Part shown: piece after piece, positions 11,727 through 23,046 of the stretch
How positions within the stretch are numbered: the stretch's first letter is position 1
How the letters are laid out: every line of letters begins with the position of its first letter
DNA from: Batkoa obscura
Taxonomy: Eukaryota > Entomophthoromycota > Entomophthoromycetes > Entomophthorales > Batkoaceae
NCBI GenBank assembly: GCA_030770535.1
Contig: JASVEC010000034.1
Location: forward strand, 310,001 to 374,000
Direction: 5' to 3'
Length of the DNA: 64,000 bases
Notes under the pieces: model-generated
What the model saw: only the letters and a program-made list of their open reading frames with translations
The model's database searches: none
What the model was told of the DNA's origin: nothing
Position numbers and translations under genes: made by a program

Positions 11727-11820
11727 TATGGGGATGTATTTTTTATGAATTTACTTACAATCTTCTGCTCAAATAGTATTTAAAAAATGGAAAAAGTGAT
11801 GAAGCCAAAAAAACACTTTC
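11727..11820 (-). mobile_element. Foldback MITE copy 4
   Basis: Left end TATGGGGATGT is intact; the core is changed (AAATAGTATTTAAAAAATGG) and the right end is worn to AAACACTTTC. Confidence 0.72.
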
Positions 11821-12096
11821 ATTTTGGTTTTTTTCAAGTCTGATTATTATAATACTATAGTCCAAACTTATTATAAGTATAAAAATTATTATTTTCAAAG
11901 TCAATGTTCTGATTATTTAAATAAAATAGTAATAAGAAATATAATTTAAAAATAAGAAATAAAGAAAGGTATAAAATAAATGTATTTAAAATATTATTTT
12001 ATTTATTAGTTATAACATAAATTGAATTATATGGTAAATATTGACTTATAGTTTCAAACCTGTTTTTTATGCTCAATGGAATTAATTTACTATTTA

Positions 12097-12190
12097 AAGA
12101 TGTTTTTTTATTTTCAAGAATTTTACTAACAATCTTTCCACTCAAATAGCGTTTAAAAAATGGAAATATAATGAAATCAAAAACATCTCG
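12097..12190 (-). mobile_element. Foldback MITE copy 5
   Basis: Keeps TTTTACTAACAATCTTTCC and CTCAAATAGCGTTTAAAAA. Ends are AAGATGT and ACATCTC, so the terminal repeats are reduced. Confidence 0.72.
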
Positions 12191-12874
12191 ATTTAGTGTT
12201 TTATATGCCCAAAGAAAATAGAGTTAATTATAGCTTCTTTGACTTTATTAGTGAATCTCAAAAATATTTTTATAAATAAAAGCAAAAAAAGGGATAATGA
12301 ATTGTGATTTCTTGGGCGTATAAAATAACATTTAGTAAAAGTAGGATTATATAATAATTTTTAAATTTAGTTGATTTTTAATTAACTTAAATCACATTAC
12401 TATTTATTAAATATTTTCATCATGTTACTATTGATAACAAAGCTGATATCATATCGCTTTTTAAATTATCGTAGTTTGTCTTAACAAATTATCAATAGTA
12501 CTTGTTGGCTTTAGGATCTATGATTGATTATAGTAGCTTATTTAATTGACGCATTTAATTCGACAGTTATAAAATAGAATTAATAAAGTTGAAGACAATT
12601 GAAGTTAAGAAAGCCAACTAAATCTCTAAAAGAAGAATTCAAGTTTTAAATCAACAATCATATTAAATAAAAAGAGTAACTAAGGCACCTTTGAACTTTT
12701 ATTGGTTCAAGCCTGGAACCGAAATAAATCTTAACCCAACTAAGTAATTCATCAGGGATAAAAGTTATTAACTTAGAAATATAAATAGGAAATATAAAAC
12801 TCAATGGAAAATTTTTATTTTTAATTAAATTTGAAGTTTCCTTTCCTTTTATAAAGAAGTCGATCATAATTAAG

Positions 12875-14848
12875 ATGATATTGTTAATATTCTTTTTCTT
12901 CTTATTAGATGCTATTAATAGTTATCAAAATAATTGGATTCGATTAGCTGATACCTTTGATTCTAATCAACGACCTATTGAATTACAATCTGATTCACCA
13001 AATGTATTAAAAGAATATGCTAACCCAATTGATTTAAGTATAATACCCCCAAAGACACATGATACTTCCACTACTTCATGTGTTTTCAATTTAGTGACTC
13101 ATGGATTTGCTAATTCTTATGGTAAACCATATATTGGGAATTATACTTTACCTGCTTGTTTAACACAAGATAAACAAATTGATCAAATAATAATGAAATT
13201 TGTAGGTAATGTAAAAGGTAGACAATTTGATCGATTTGGTGCTGTTTATCTGGATGGTTATGAATTATTACGTACAACTACAGCAGAACCTACTGAAAAA
13301 GGTATACAATGGAATTTTGAAAAGGACTTAAGTGATAAAATACCTCTATTTTATAATGAAAGAGTAGTTACAGCCTCTATTGGTAATTTGGTTAATGAAA
13401 TTTATACGGGTACAATTTATATCAAAATTGATATTGTTTTCTATTTAAAAAATAAAAGTATTATGGAGGTAGAAAATGAAGGTGAGAGTACTACAGTCAA
13501 TGGTGAGAATGTAAATGATATCAACACAAATGATATCAATACAATTATTAGTCAAATTAATAATGATAGTGATTCAATTATTACTAATGAAGATGTAGAA
13601 AATATATTAAATAAATACAATAATAATAATAATAATAAATATAGTGATAATGATAGTGATAATGATAATGATAATGATAATATAATTCATGAAATCATAT
13701 CAATATCTAAAGGAAAAGGACAAGAAGCATGGTATACAATAAACAATAATCAAAGTTTAATAGTTGATATTAACAATGATAATAACAATAATGAAATTGT
13801 AGGTGCAGAATTAGAAATATTTATTTCTAATCATGGATGTGATGAATTTTGGTATTTAAATCCATCAAATGATTATGCTTTACAACATGGAGAATGTTCA
13901 AATGGTGGATATAGAGAACTACAAATATTTCTTAATGATCAATTCATTTCTAATTTAATCCCATTTCCTACTGTCTATACAGGTGGTATTACACTAACTT
14001 TGTGGAGACCAATTTCTGGTTTAGGTTCTTTTGATGTTCCTACATATAGACTGGATTTATTACCTTTTTTACCATTGTTGAGTAATAATAAATTAAATAA
14101 TAAGCTAAGATTTAATGTAGTTAATGCAACTGAATTTTGGTTAGTATCGGGTAACTTGCATTTATTTAAAAAGAAGAATAAAGATACAAAATTAATTACC
14201 TTAATTCCACCTGAATTAAAACAAGATATTGAATTTAGTTATTTGAATGATTTAGAACAATTTCATTTTAATATTCAGATGAAACAAAAAAATGAATACA
14301 ATACAGTTTATTTCCACTTAAGTAATAACAAGTTACAATTAAATATTATAAACTACAATCAACAATTACAATATCAACAAAATTTATTATTAAAAGATAA
14401 TTTAACAACATCTGATTATTTGATTTATTATAAAAATCAAATTCAATTACAACATTTGAAATTTAATGATATATCAATAAATCAATTAAATAATTTCAAT
14501 AAATTAAATTTAATACCAATAAGAAAAGTATATGAATTAAATGATCATTATTTATTAAATGGTAAATTAACTCAGTTAACTACTAAACTCAATGGCTATA
14601 ATTTATCTTCAATATTTAATTTATCTTCTTATAAAAAGGATATTAAAAATAATCAAATTCATTTAAGTTTATCAGCAACTGCTTATGCTATTCGAGATTC
14701 TTTGACTTCTTCTGCTATTGGAGATTGCAATTCCACTGCTTCAATCAAAGCTATATTGCCTACTTATAATCCAACTTATTGTTATCAACGCAAATTAACT
14801 TCCAATCATGGATTTTATATAAAAGATGAAATTAATTTTAATTGTTAA
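12875..14848 (+). CDS. Secreted peptide N-glycanase A (PNGase A) family protein
   Basis: Single exon, 657 aa. An N-terminal hydrophobic leader (MILLIFFFFLLDAINS) indicates entry to the secretory pathway. The body matches the PNGase A family (peptide-N4-(N-acetyl-beta-glucosaminyl)asparagine amidase A): CVFNLVTHGFANSYGKP near the start, DRFGAVYLDGYELLRT, the W-N-E-rich block before it, and GGITLTLWRPISGLGSFDVP followed by YRLDLLPFLPLL. These enzymes cut the amide bond between Asn and an N-glycan, releasing the glycan and leaving Asp. An Asn/Asp-rich low-complexity insert (about residues 247-270) interrupts the middle. It sits between two pairs of secreted amidase genes, and the neighbouring copies are inverted relative to each other, so this gene lies in the spacer of a large inverted repeat. 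Confidence 0.88.
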   Translation: MILLIFFFFLLDAINSYQNNWIRLADTFDSNQRPIELQSDSPNVLKEYANPIDLSIIPPKTHDTSTTSCVFNLVTHGFANSYGKPYIGNYTLPACLTQDKQIDQIIMKFVGNVKGRQFDRFGAVYLDGYELLRTTTAEPTEKGIQWNFEKDLSDKIPLFYNERVVTASIGNLVNEIYTGTIYIKIDIVFYLKNKSIMEVENEGESTTVNGENVNDINTNDINTIISQINNDSDSIITNEDVENILNKYNNNNNNKYSDNDSDNDNDNDNIIHEIISISKGKGQEAWYTINNNQSLIVDINNDNNNNEIVGAELEIFISNHGCDEFWYLNPSNDYALQHGECSNGGYRELQIFLNDQFISNLIPFPTVYTGGITLTLWRPISGLGSFDVPTYRLDLLPFLPLLSNNKLNNKLRFNVVNATEFWLVSGNLHLFKKKNKDTKLITLIPPELKQDIEFSYLNDLEQFHFNIQMKQKNEYNTVYFHLSNNKLQLNIINYNQQLQYQQNLLLKDNLTTSDYLIYYKNQIQLQHLKFNDISINQLNNFNKLNLIPIRKVYELNDHYLLNGKLTQLTTKLNGYNLSSIFNLSSYKKDIKNNQIHLSLSATAYAIRDSLTSSAIGDCNSTASIKAILPTYNPTYCYQRKLTSNHGFYIKDEINFNC

Positions 14849-14913
14849 ATAAAATAAAAATTATTCATTATTATTATTGATTGTTGTTATTTATTTATTT
14901 ATTATTATATATA

Positions 14914-16748
14914 TTATAAATCAATATCTGTACAACATGGAATAAATTTGGGAGTTGGTCTTTGAACTTTGATACTATCACTAACTAATTTGGCTACTTT
15001 CAATAACATTACATCTTTATCTCCTTTAGTATGTAATGTAATACCAAATGGTATCTTATTAGTATTAACATCTAAAGGAATAGTAATAACAGGATAGCCA
15101 GCTACAGCAGGAGGAGAAAAAGACCCTAACCTAAAATCAGCGGGAGCTAATAAAACATCCAATTTATTTTGTGCTAAAATATTATCAATGGCATCTCTAG
15201 CTGCTTTTAAATTTTCATCTCTACTTTGAATATAAACTGGATCATCTAATGTCTTGGATTCATTAGCTTGAATTAATAAACCTTGACCATAAAGCTTTAA
15301 TTCAGTTGAGCTGTGTTGATTATTGTATTCAATTATTTTACTTAAACTTAATTGTTCTCCAGTTACTGAATTGGCTAAATATTCATTTAAATAGTGTTTA
15401 AACTCATAGCTTAATACAGTTAATTCTATATTACAGTATTAATTAATATTTAATATTATCATTTGTACTTATATAACTTACCTTTTTCCCCATCAATTTT
15501 AGATCCATCAAATGATAAGTTATCAATAATATTCAATTGCCTATTTTCTTTTAACTTGTCAATGGTTGCATTTAAAACAGCCAATTGATCACGAATTGCT
15601 TCACTACCAAAATAAGGATTTCTTAATACACCAATCGTAAACTTTTCTCTTTTCTAATAAAATTTAAATATTAAATATAATATAATACTATTATTTTATA
15701 ATCAATGATCACCTTATATCCATTTCCTCGCTTTTTAATTAAATTGAGTACTTGATCTCCATCTTTTTTAAATAACGCTGAAGACACAATAATCAAATCA
15801 TTAATATCTCTAGTAATTGGACCCACCTAATTCAACAAATTAATAAACATCTCTGTATAATAAACCCTCAAAATTTCCTTACTGAATCCTGAGTAGGAGC
15901 TAAAGGAATGACTCCATGGGTAGATACTCTGCCAACAGTAGGCTTAAATCCAAAGGCAGCTGATAATGAAGATGGAGCAATTATAGAACCATCTGTTTCA
16001 GAACCAATCGCCACTACTGCCAAATTACTAGCAATACCAACTGCTGATCCTGTACTGCTACCAGAAGCAGTAGCACTTAATACATAAGCATTATGAGTTT
16101 GACCACCTCTACCACTCCAACCAGCAAGATCAACAAAATCACGGAAGCTAATAGAAATTGTTAAATTCTTATAGAATAACTACTAATGAATTATATTACT
16201 TAGCGAATTCAGATAAATTGGCTTTAGCTAGAAGATTCAAGTTGAGATTTATAATTACTAGAAATGAATTGAATTGATTTACCTAAAATAATCGCTCCAG
16301 CTTCACGTAAGTTCTTTATCAATTCAGCTTCTTCTTTAACTTTAGTCCCTAACAAAGCATTTGCCCCTGCTGTTGTATTCATTCCATTAACTGCTATATT
16401 ATCTTTAATTAATACAGGTATGCCTAACAATGGATATTTATTAAAATTAAATGATTGGATACTTTCTGCTTCTTTAATAGCAGTTGGGTTGGTTTCAATG
16501 ATTGCATTTAAATGTGGGTTTAAAGCTTGGATTCTATCAAGATAACATTGAACTAATTGGGATGGTAATAGTTTTTTCGATTGATAAAGTTTATGAGCTT
16601 TACTAATAGTAAGTTCATAAATATCTTGATTATGGCATAAGCGAGTATTAAGGTCTAATTGGTAGATATTCGAAGCAATGGACTTGTCTTGTGCAATTAG
16701 GGTAGAAACCCAAAACATTAATGAATATGAAAAGTAAGATTTTAACAT
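14914..16748 (-). CDS. Secreted amidase-signature hydrolase 3
   Basis: Six exons on minus (16748-16283, 16227-16200, 16147-15883, 15826-15713, 15653-15482, 15425-14914) encode about 518 aa with the same structure as amidases 1 and 2. Signal peptide MLKSYFSYSLMFWVSTLIA; catalytic Lys in LIKDNIAVNGM; cis-Ser and nucleophile in SGSSTGSAVG and GSETDGSII. Exon 1 is clearly diverged from amidase 2 (for example QLDLNTRLCHNQDIYELTIS), yet 16227-15884 and about 15656-15125 are letter-for-letter equal to amidase 2, including whole introns 2 and 5, while intron 3 to intron 4 differs. The stop directly after CCTDIDL shortens the tail by a few residues. It converges on the PNGase A gene, 65 bp apart. Confidence 0.92.
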
Positions 16749-17666
16749 TGATGAATAATGAGGTTTATAAAAAAATATTTTTTTAAGTGTTTATAATTTC
16801 TGATCATTTCCATTTTATACTTTTTATTTTAAAATCATTTAAAAATTCATATCAATTAAGGGGCTTTTTAATTCTCTAAAAAACAATGATTGGGTTGAAA
16901 TTAGGATTTTATTAATTTTAAGCCTATTTATTTAATTGATAATCATACAAGACTATTTCGAAGTAATACATATCCCTTTTGAGCAACAAAATTACGTTAA
17001 GGATACACAGTTGCACAGTTAGTTTTTTTTTGTATGAATAATAGCTTATTTTTAAACATAAAAACTGTTTCTTGTTGTAACCAATAACTTTGTTACCCTT
17101 TTCGCTCAAAAAAAAGAGGTTACTTTAAAAACAATTTTATAATTACAACACCGCTAATTTAGTATCATATTTCTTCTGTTTGGTATTTGGAAAGGAATAG
17201 TAATATTAAAATATATGGTTTTATTATTGATTTTGAATCCAAAAGTTCAAATAAAGTATAGTTAATTAAAACTTCGCTAATATAAAATTACGATTCTTAG
17301 AATTTTTTATTAAATTGTCAATTATATTATGTGAAATTTAGCTTATTTATGCATTAGAAATATTATTAAGAAATTATAGATAGATCTTATTTTTTTTGAT
17401 TATTTAGGTTTAATCCGAAATACTAAAAGTATTAAAGTATAATGAGAATGTATTTTTACATTTAAGAATTTTACTAACAATTTTTCCACTCAAATAGCGC
17501 TTAAAAGATAGAAAAAGTGATGAAGTCAAAAAAAACATCCTCAATAATATATTTTTTTATAAATTCTAGAAGCCTCAAAAGCTTCAAGTATTTATTTTTA
17601 AAGTAAAAAAGAGACTTTATAATAATTAAATCCAAATAATACTTTACATCTAAGTGATCTATTTTA
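16749..17666. other. Intergenic region between amidases 3 and 4
   Basis: Contains the amidase 3 promoter (TATAAAA as complement of 16813-16819, 71 bp before its ATG) and one MITE copy at 17441. No gene seen; short minus-strand frames at 16924-17109 and 17501-17689 have no recognisable content and the second overlaps the MITE. Confidence 0.55.
17441..17545 (-). mobile_element. Foldback MITE copy 6
   Basis: Clear copy: TTTTACTAACAATTTTTCCA, CTCAAATAGCGCTTAAAAGA, then AAAAACATCCTCA. Left end is changed to AATGAGAATGT. Confidence 0.8.
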
Positions 17667-19470
17667 TTACTTTTTTTTAGCCAAATCAATACTTGTACAA
17701 CAAGAAATAAACTTTGGGGTGGCCCTTTTCACATTCAAAATACTAGATAGCAACTTAGATACTCTTAACAACGTCACATCCTTTTCTGCTGTAGTATACA
17801 AACTCATCCCAAACGGGATCTTTTCCTTATTAACATCCAACGGAATTGTAATAATTGGATAACCAGCCACAGCGGCAGGAGAAAAAGCACCTAAATTAAA
17901 ATCAGATGGGACTAATAATACATCTAATTTATTTTCTAGTAAAATAGTATCAATGGCATCTTTAGCTGCTTTTACATTTTCTTGTTTAGCTTGAATATAA
18001 TTCGGGTCATTTAAATTGCTTGTAGTTTCCGCTTGTAATAATAAACCTTGTTTATAAAGATTTAGTTCAGTGGAATTGTTTTTATTGTTATATTCTATAA
18101 TTTTGCTTAAGTTTAAAGACTCTCCAGTTACTGAATTGGATAAGTACTCATTTATATAATGTTTAAATTCATAACTTATCATTGTAAATTCTATATTGAA
18201 AAACTATTAGTCACACTGTTGACTATAATAATAATACTATAACCTACCTTTAATTGGATCAATTTTAGAAGCATCAATAGTTAAATTATCAACTATCTTT
18301 AATTGCTTGTCCCCCTTTAATTTATTGATTGTAGTATTTAATGTAGTAATTTGATCACGAATGGCTTCGCTATCAAAATAAGGGTTTCTTAAAATACCGA
18401 TAGTAAATTCACCTTCCTAACAATAAATTAAAAATTAATACATAAAACCATTATTAATTCATATTTATTTATTACCTTAGTATCAGATGTGCCATTATCA
18501 ATTAGCTTTGAAATTTGTTCATTATCCTTTTCAAACATAACTGAAGATACAGTAATTAAATCCTCCATATTTCTAGTAATAGGACCAGGCTAAGAAAGAG
18601 GAAAATTAAATGTTAACTCAAGGATAAAAGTTCAATAATCGAGTCCTTACCGAATCCTGAGTAGGTGATAAAGGAATAATACCCTTAGTGGACACTCTAC
18701 CAACAGTAGGCTTAAATCCAAAGGTAGCAGCTAAGGAGGCGGGGCAAATTAAAGAACCATCAGTTTCAGTACCAATACTAATAATAGCTAAATTGCTGGC
18801 GATACCAACAGCGGGTCCAGAGCTACTACCAGAAGCAGTAGCACTTAAAACATATGCATTACGGGTTTGTCCACCTCGACCACTCCAGCCAGAGACATCG
18901 GTAAAATCACGGAAACTAAAATATTTAGGTTAGTTTTGATTCTTTGATAAATTGAAATTGACTTCAAAAAACTCACCCAGCAAATTCAGATAGGTTGGCT
19001 TTAGCCAAAATGATAGCACCAGCTTGTCGTAATTTCTTAACCAACTTTGCTTCATCTTTAGGTCTCGTTGCTAATAAAACATTGGAACCAGCAGTTGTAT
19101 TCATACCATTAACCGCTATATTATCTTTAATTAAAATTGGTATCCCTAATAATGGAAATTTATTAAGATCAAACGATTTAATATCTTTTGCTTCTTGAAT
19201 AGCGGATGGATTGGTTTCTATAATAGCATTTAAATATGGATTTAAAATTGAAATTCTTTGTAAATAACATTCAACTAATTGGGAAGGAGAAAGTTTATTG
19301 GTTTGATACAGATTATGAGCTTTCCTGATGGTAAGTTCATAAATGTCTTGTCCATGGCATAAACGAGTGTTGATATCGAGTTGGGAAACATCCGTCTGGG
19401 TTGAGTTAGTCTGAGCAGTGAGCGAAGAGCTCAATAAAAACAAAAAATACAAAGATAAAGCTTTTAACAT
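17667..19470 (-). CDS. Secreted amidase-signature hydrolase 4
   Basis: Five exons (19470-18977, 18915-18651, 18589-18476, 18416-18248, 18190-17667) encode about 521 aa. Signal peptide [19 protein letters not shown]. Catalytic residues are present: LIKDNIAVNGM, SGSSSGPAVG (cis-Ser region) and GTETDGSLICP (nucleophilic Ser). Unlike the other three copies it has no intron between IIL and AKANLSEFA, so what is intron 1 plus a 28-nt exon elsewhere is continuous here. It is the most diverged paralogue and shares no long identical tract with the others. TATAAAAG lies 58 bp before the ATG (complement of 19521-19528). Probably an extracellular amide hydrolase; substrate unknown. Confidence 0.92.
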
Positions 19471-19672
19471 AATAGTCTTTAAAGAAATTTCTTTATAGTT
19501 TTATATTTGCATTTTGATTTCTTTTATACTTGTTTCTTTAATCAATATTAAGATAATTGGTCTTAGCTCTGGGCTCTTTTAATCCTTAAATTGAATATAA
19601 TTGATTACTATTTTTACAACAATTTAGTACTAAATCTTATTCTTGATTTGACTTTTAATCTACTTTTTTACT

Positions 19673-20160
19673 ATGACTAATTTCAAGCACTCATTATTTA
19701 ATCTTATTTTTTTTCTTTTGATACTTGGGAATACAGTAGACTCGGATGATGTTTGGGACGTTTAACTTTAATTTTAACAATTCACTATATTATTCATCCG
19801 CATGGATGGTTTGATTTAAAGAAAGCTATCACTCTAAAAAACTTAGATAAAGTTGATAGAGAATATTTAGAGAATATCAATGGAAATCATTTAAAGAACA
19901 TTGCTACATAATATTTGAAGAACACTAATATGTAATATGCAAGGGTTATCAATTTATTATATTTGGAGAATATCGTTCTAGCTTATTTTGAAAGTTTAAA
20001 GATTTAAGAATACTTGGCTAACTTAAAGTTTAGTTACATTCATAAGAGAATTCTTTATATCAGAGGGTTTCTCCTTATGGCTATACTAAGACTTGAGCCT
20101 AAGTCTATGGAGAGGAGAAATAATTACAGCTCAATTACTCTAAGACTCAACTACTGGACT
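19673..20160 (+). pseudogene. Possible relic of a secreted-protein gene
   Basis: The ATG at 19673 starts MTNFKHSLFNLIFFLLILGN, a good signal peptide, which ends at a stop after 30 codons. About 50 bp later a frame resumes with repetitive Leu/Asn content (NLDKVDREYLENINGNHL, later YLENIVLAYFESL) but is broken by several stops in 300 bp. Either exons of a small secreted protein that I cannot join, or a host gene in decay. I do not recognise the family. Confidence 0.35.
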
Positions 20161-20685
20161 TGATAGTTCAAAAATTAAAGCATCTTTGGATTAGATTTGA
20201 ATATACCTTTGCTTTTTGAAACTAGTTTAATGTATCAATATTTTTGATAATAAGGATTGAGCCCATTATTCATCAAAAGTGAATACGATATTCACAAAGT
20301 TTATTTCATGATCCAACTGATTAGTATTCATAATTTTACTGGAAGTTTGTTTAAAATTAGTTTCTAGTAATCATAGTTTTATATACCTGTTGTAGCTCTT
20401 CTGAGAGCTAATTAGTGGTAGCTTTTATACATAAACTATTTATCTATCCGATTTTTTTAAGACTTGATCCTTATATAGATGGGCTGGGATTTATGTGAAA
20501 CTCTGGAAAACAATTGCTACACCAACAATAAAAGTCCAACGAACTTGAAAATAGGTATAAATAGTTATGCTGGATTGTAAAATAGATTTATATAAAGCAA
20601 TGAATTTATACCCAAATTCCGAAATTAGTACTACCCGAAGTTGAATCAATGGTCAAAATACATTATTAGAAAATTAAAATAAGAC

Positions 20686-20791
20686 ATAGGGGTGTTTTTT
20701 TTGGCTTTATTACTTTTTCTATCTTTTAAGGGTCATTTGAGCGGAAAAATTGTTAGTAAAATTCTTAAACACAAAAATACATCCACATATT
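20686..20791 (+). mobile_element. Foldback MITE copy 7
   Basis: Ends ATAGGGGTGT and ACATCCACATA, with GTTAGTAAAATTCTTAAACA intact. The central palindrome is changed to AAGGGTCATTTGAGCGG. Confidence 0.8.
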
Positions 20792-22346
20792 TAATCTAAG
20801 GTAGGCCCGATTCTAATGACTATTACAAAAAAAATTATAGTTGTAGCAGGAGAGCAGTAGTAAATTAATAAAAGAGCTTAAATAAACTTACCTAAGCTTT
20901 ATTTTATTATATTATATTATCATGTCTTAGAACAATTATAATATAAAATACAAAAATAAAAATAAAAATAAAAATAAAAATCAGTAAGATTTGGTAACAT
21001 TCCAATGAGAAAATACATAAAGCATTTTACTTTATACTGTGAAATACTACTTCATCAGGTCATAATTGATTATAGTATAATAATCACTTAATTTATTCAT
21101 AAAATTAGCTGCAGTTATATAATCGATTTGATCACAATTTATGTAATATAGCTAATTCAGAGTTTTTTATTTTAATTTGTTATGAGAGCTTTACCGCTTA
21201 ATTCCAAAAGACGTTATTTTTGCGATCTATATCTAGCAGTTATAATAATAAGGTATTATTATATTTTATATATACAGTCACCGATTAAAATGGAACTTTT
21301 TTAATATAATAATTTAGAGCTTTTTAATTAATCATTCCCTGTTATCATACTTTTAATAAGACTAATAAGTTTTATATCATTTTGCATAAATTTTATAATA
21401 CCTTTTGTTTTATTTGTTTTATATAATTCATAGCTTATTATGTGTTATTTTATTAATTTAAGTCTATTTTATATAAACTAAGATTTTTTGCTTTATAGCC
21501 AGTTAAGCAAAAACCTTTAGCTTTGATTATTAAATATTGACTTTCATATTAAATCTTTTTTATATTTTTTATTAAACAACACTACTTATTATAAGTTTAG
21601 CTTTAATTTATAACTTTATAACTTCGACTTGATTTTAATGTGAATTTAATTGATATAGTATAAAAATAATTTGAGATTTATCATCAATTTTTTAAAAAAA
21701 TATAGTTTATAAAATAGCATCAACATTCTTACAATATAGTTTTAAACTAATATAAATTAACATAAATCAACATAAAATTATTATAATAAAATTATCGCTT
21801 TTACTGCCTTAATAGTTTATTTCAAATATTTTTAAATTATAGTAAGTTTGTCAATAAAACTATACAAAGAAATGCTACAACTTATCTCCTATTAAATTTT
21901 ATTAGTAAAATTTTGTGGACTTTTAATAACCCTTAAAAAAACCTAGTTTGGTGAAATTGCTTTTTGCAATTACATCTCATTTAAACAAAATGGGTTGAAA
22001 TTATTACATTTTAAATTAAGGTTGGAATCATGAAGACGATTAATTAATTGACTTGGCTTAAGTTTAAGCTAAAATATATGATGTCATGGGTCTAATAAAC
22101 ATCAAAAATGATTTCAAGTATAAAAAAATAATTTGCCCAGAATCTATCATGAATATCTCTATACAATTTTTCACGTTTCGATATCTATTCTTTATTTACT
22201 TTAATTTCAAGATGTTAAATAAATCACAGAATACCCGTGTCTTCATACGTTTCCTTATATTTTGGCAAATACAGTAAGTAAGGGTGTAGACGCTAGTAGT
22301 AATTCTACTATCAATAAATTTTTCTAAACATAAAATTGGATATTTA

Positions 22347-22452
22347 TATGAGGATGAATTCCTTTGCTTAAGAATTTTACTAACAATCTCTCCGCTCAAA
22401 CGGCGCTCAAAAAAAGGAAAAAGTAGTAAAACCAATAAAAACATCCCCATAT
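22347..22452 (-). mobile_element. Foldback MITE copy 8
   Basis: Right end ACATCCCCATA intact, left TATGAGGATG, core CTCAAACGGCGCTCAAAAAA. A 100-codon minus-strand frame crossing this copy is a by-product of the repeat. Confidence 0.8.
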
Positions 22453-23046
22453 CTTGTACCAAATTTAACTTATTGACCTCTATTGTTTTTGGGTTCAAAG
22501 TAAAAATTTAAATGCTCAACTCAAAGTTCAATAAACTTTGTTAGCATGAAATACTTTTTATCTTTAGTTAAAAAGTGACTCTGCTATTGTAATTGATAAC
22601 TTGTCTATTTTATTTAATAAGTAAAAGTAAAAACAAAAACCTATTGAAATTATTTTATTAATCCAACTTACCCCATGTTAATTTTATAATCGCTTTAAAC
22701 CCAATAGTTTCAAAAATAAATAAATGATTCGAACATAAAATAAGACAAATGAAGATATAATAATGACGCTATAAAAAGCTTAATAGAAAATTCTATCTAT
22801 ACATCGAGTTATCATACTTTAGAAATAAAAATTATTAAATCAATTATAAATAAGTCCAAATTGCAAAGCTAAAATGTTAAATTGAAATTGGAAATGCAGT
22901 TTTTAAATTTCATTCTTCCATGAATCTGATTGGACAAACTAAAGCTAACGCCACTCACTATCATTATCAGAACAAAAAAAGTCTTTAGGTTTACAATCTA
23001 ATTTCTTTTTTAACTTTCAATTATCAAAGAAACACCCCTACTTTGA

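Larger units (their letters stand above)
11276..12874. other. Intergenic region between amidase 2 and PNGase A
   Basis: No gene. Two MITE copies (11727 and 12097) and a possible badly decayed third at about 11520-11580. A 69-codon minus-strand frame (12658-12867) overlaps the presumed PNGase A promoter and has no recognisable content; I do not call it. Confidence 0.55.
19471..23046. other. Long intergenic region between amidase 4 and TSC2
   Basis: No intact gene. From 19673 a signal-peptide-like frame and a Leu/Asn-rich decayed stretch follow (listed separately). MITE copies lie at 20686 and 22347. 20934-20985 is simple AT-rich repeat (AAAAATAAAAAT). The remainder, especially 20800-22080, is extreme AT-rich sequence with no support for genes. 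Confidence 0.55.

Noticed and set aside
12658-12867. 69-codon minus-strand frame just before PNGase A
   Set aside because: Overlaps the presumed PNGase A promoter; no family, no leader, no splice partners.
20934-20985. AAAAATAAAAAT array as a telomere-like or centromere-like repeat
   Set aside because: Very short simple AT repeat of the sort common in such AT-rich DNA; no higher-order structure.
22196-22498. 100-codon minus-strand frame containing FPFFERRLSGEIVSKILK, echoed by similar peptides at 38168
   Set aside because: The frame crosses MITE copy 8 and the peptide is a translation of the repeat; T-run length differs between copies and breaks the frame in most of them, so the MITE is not coding.
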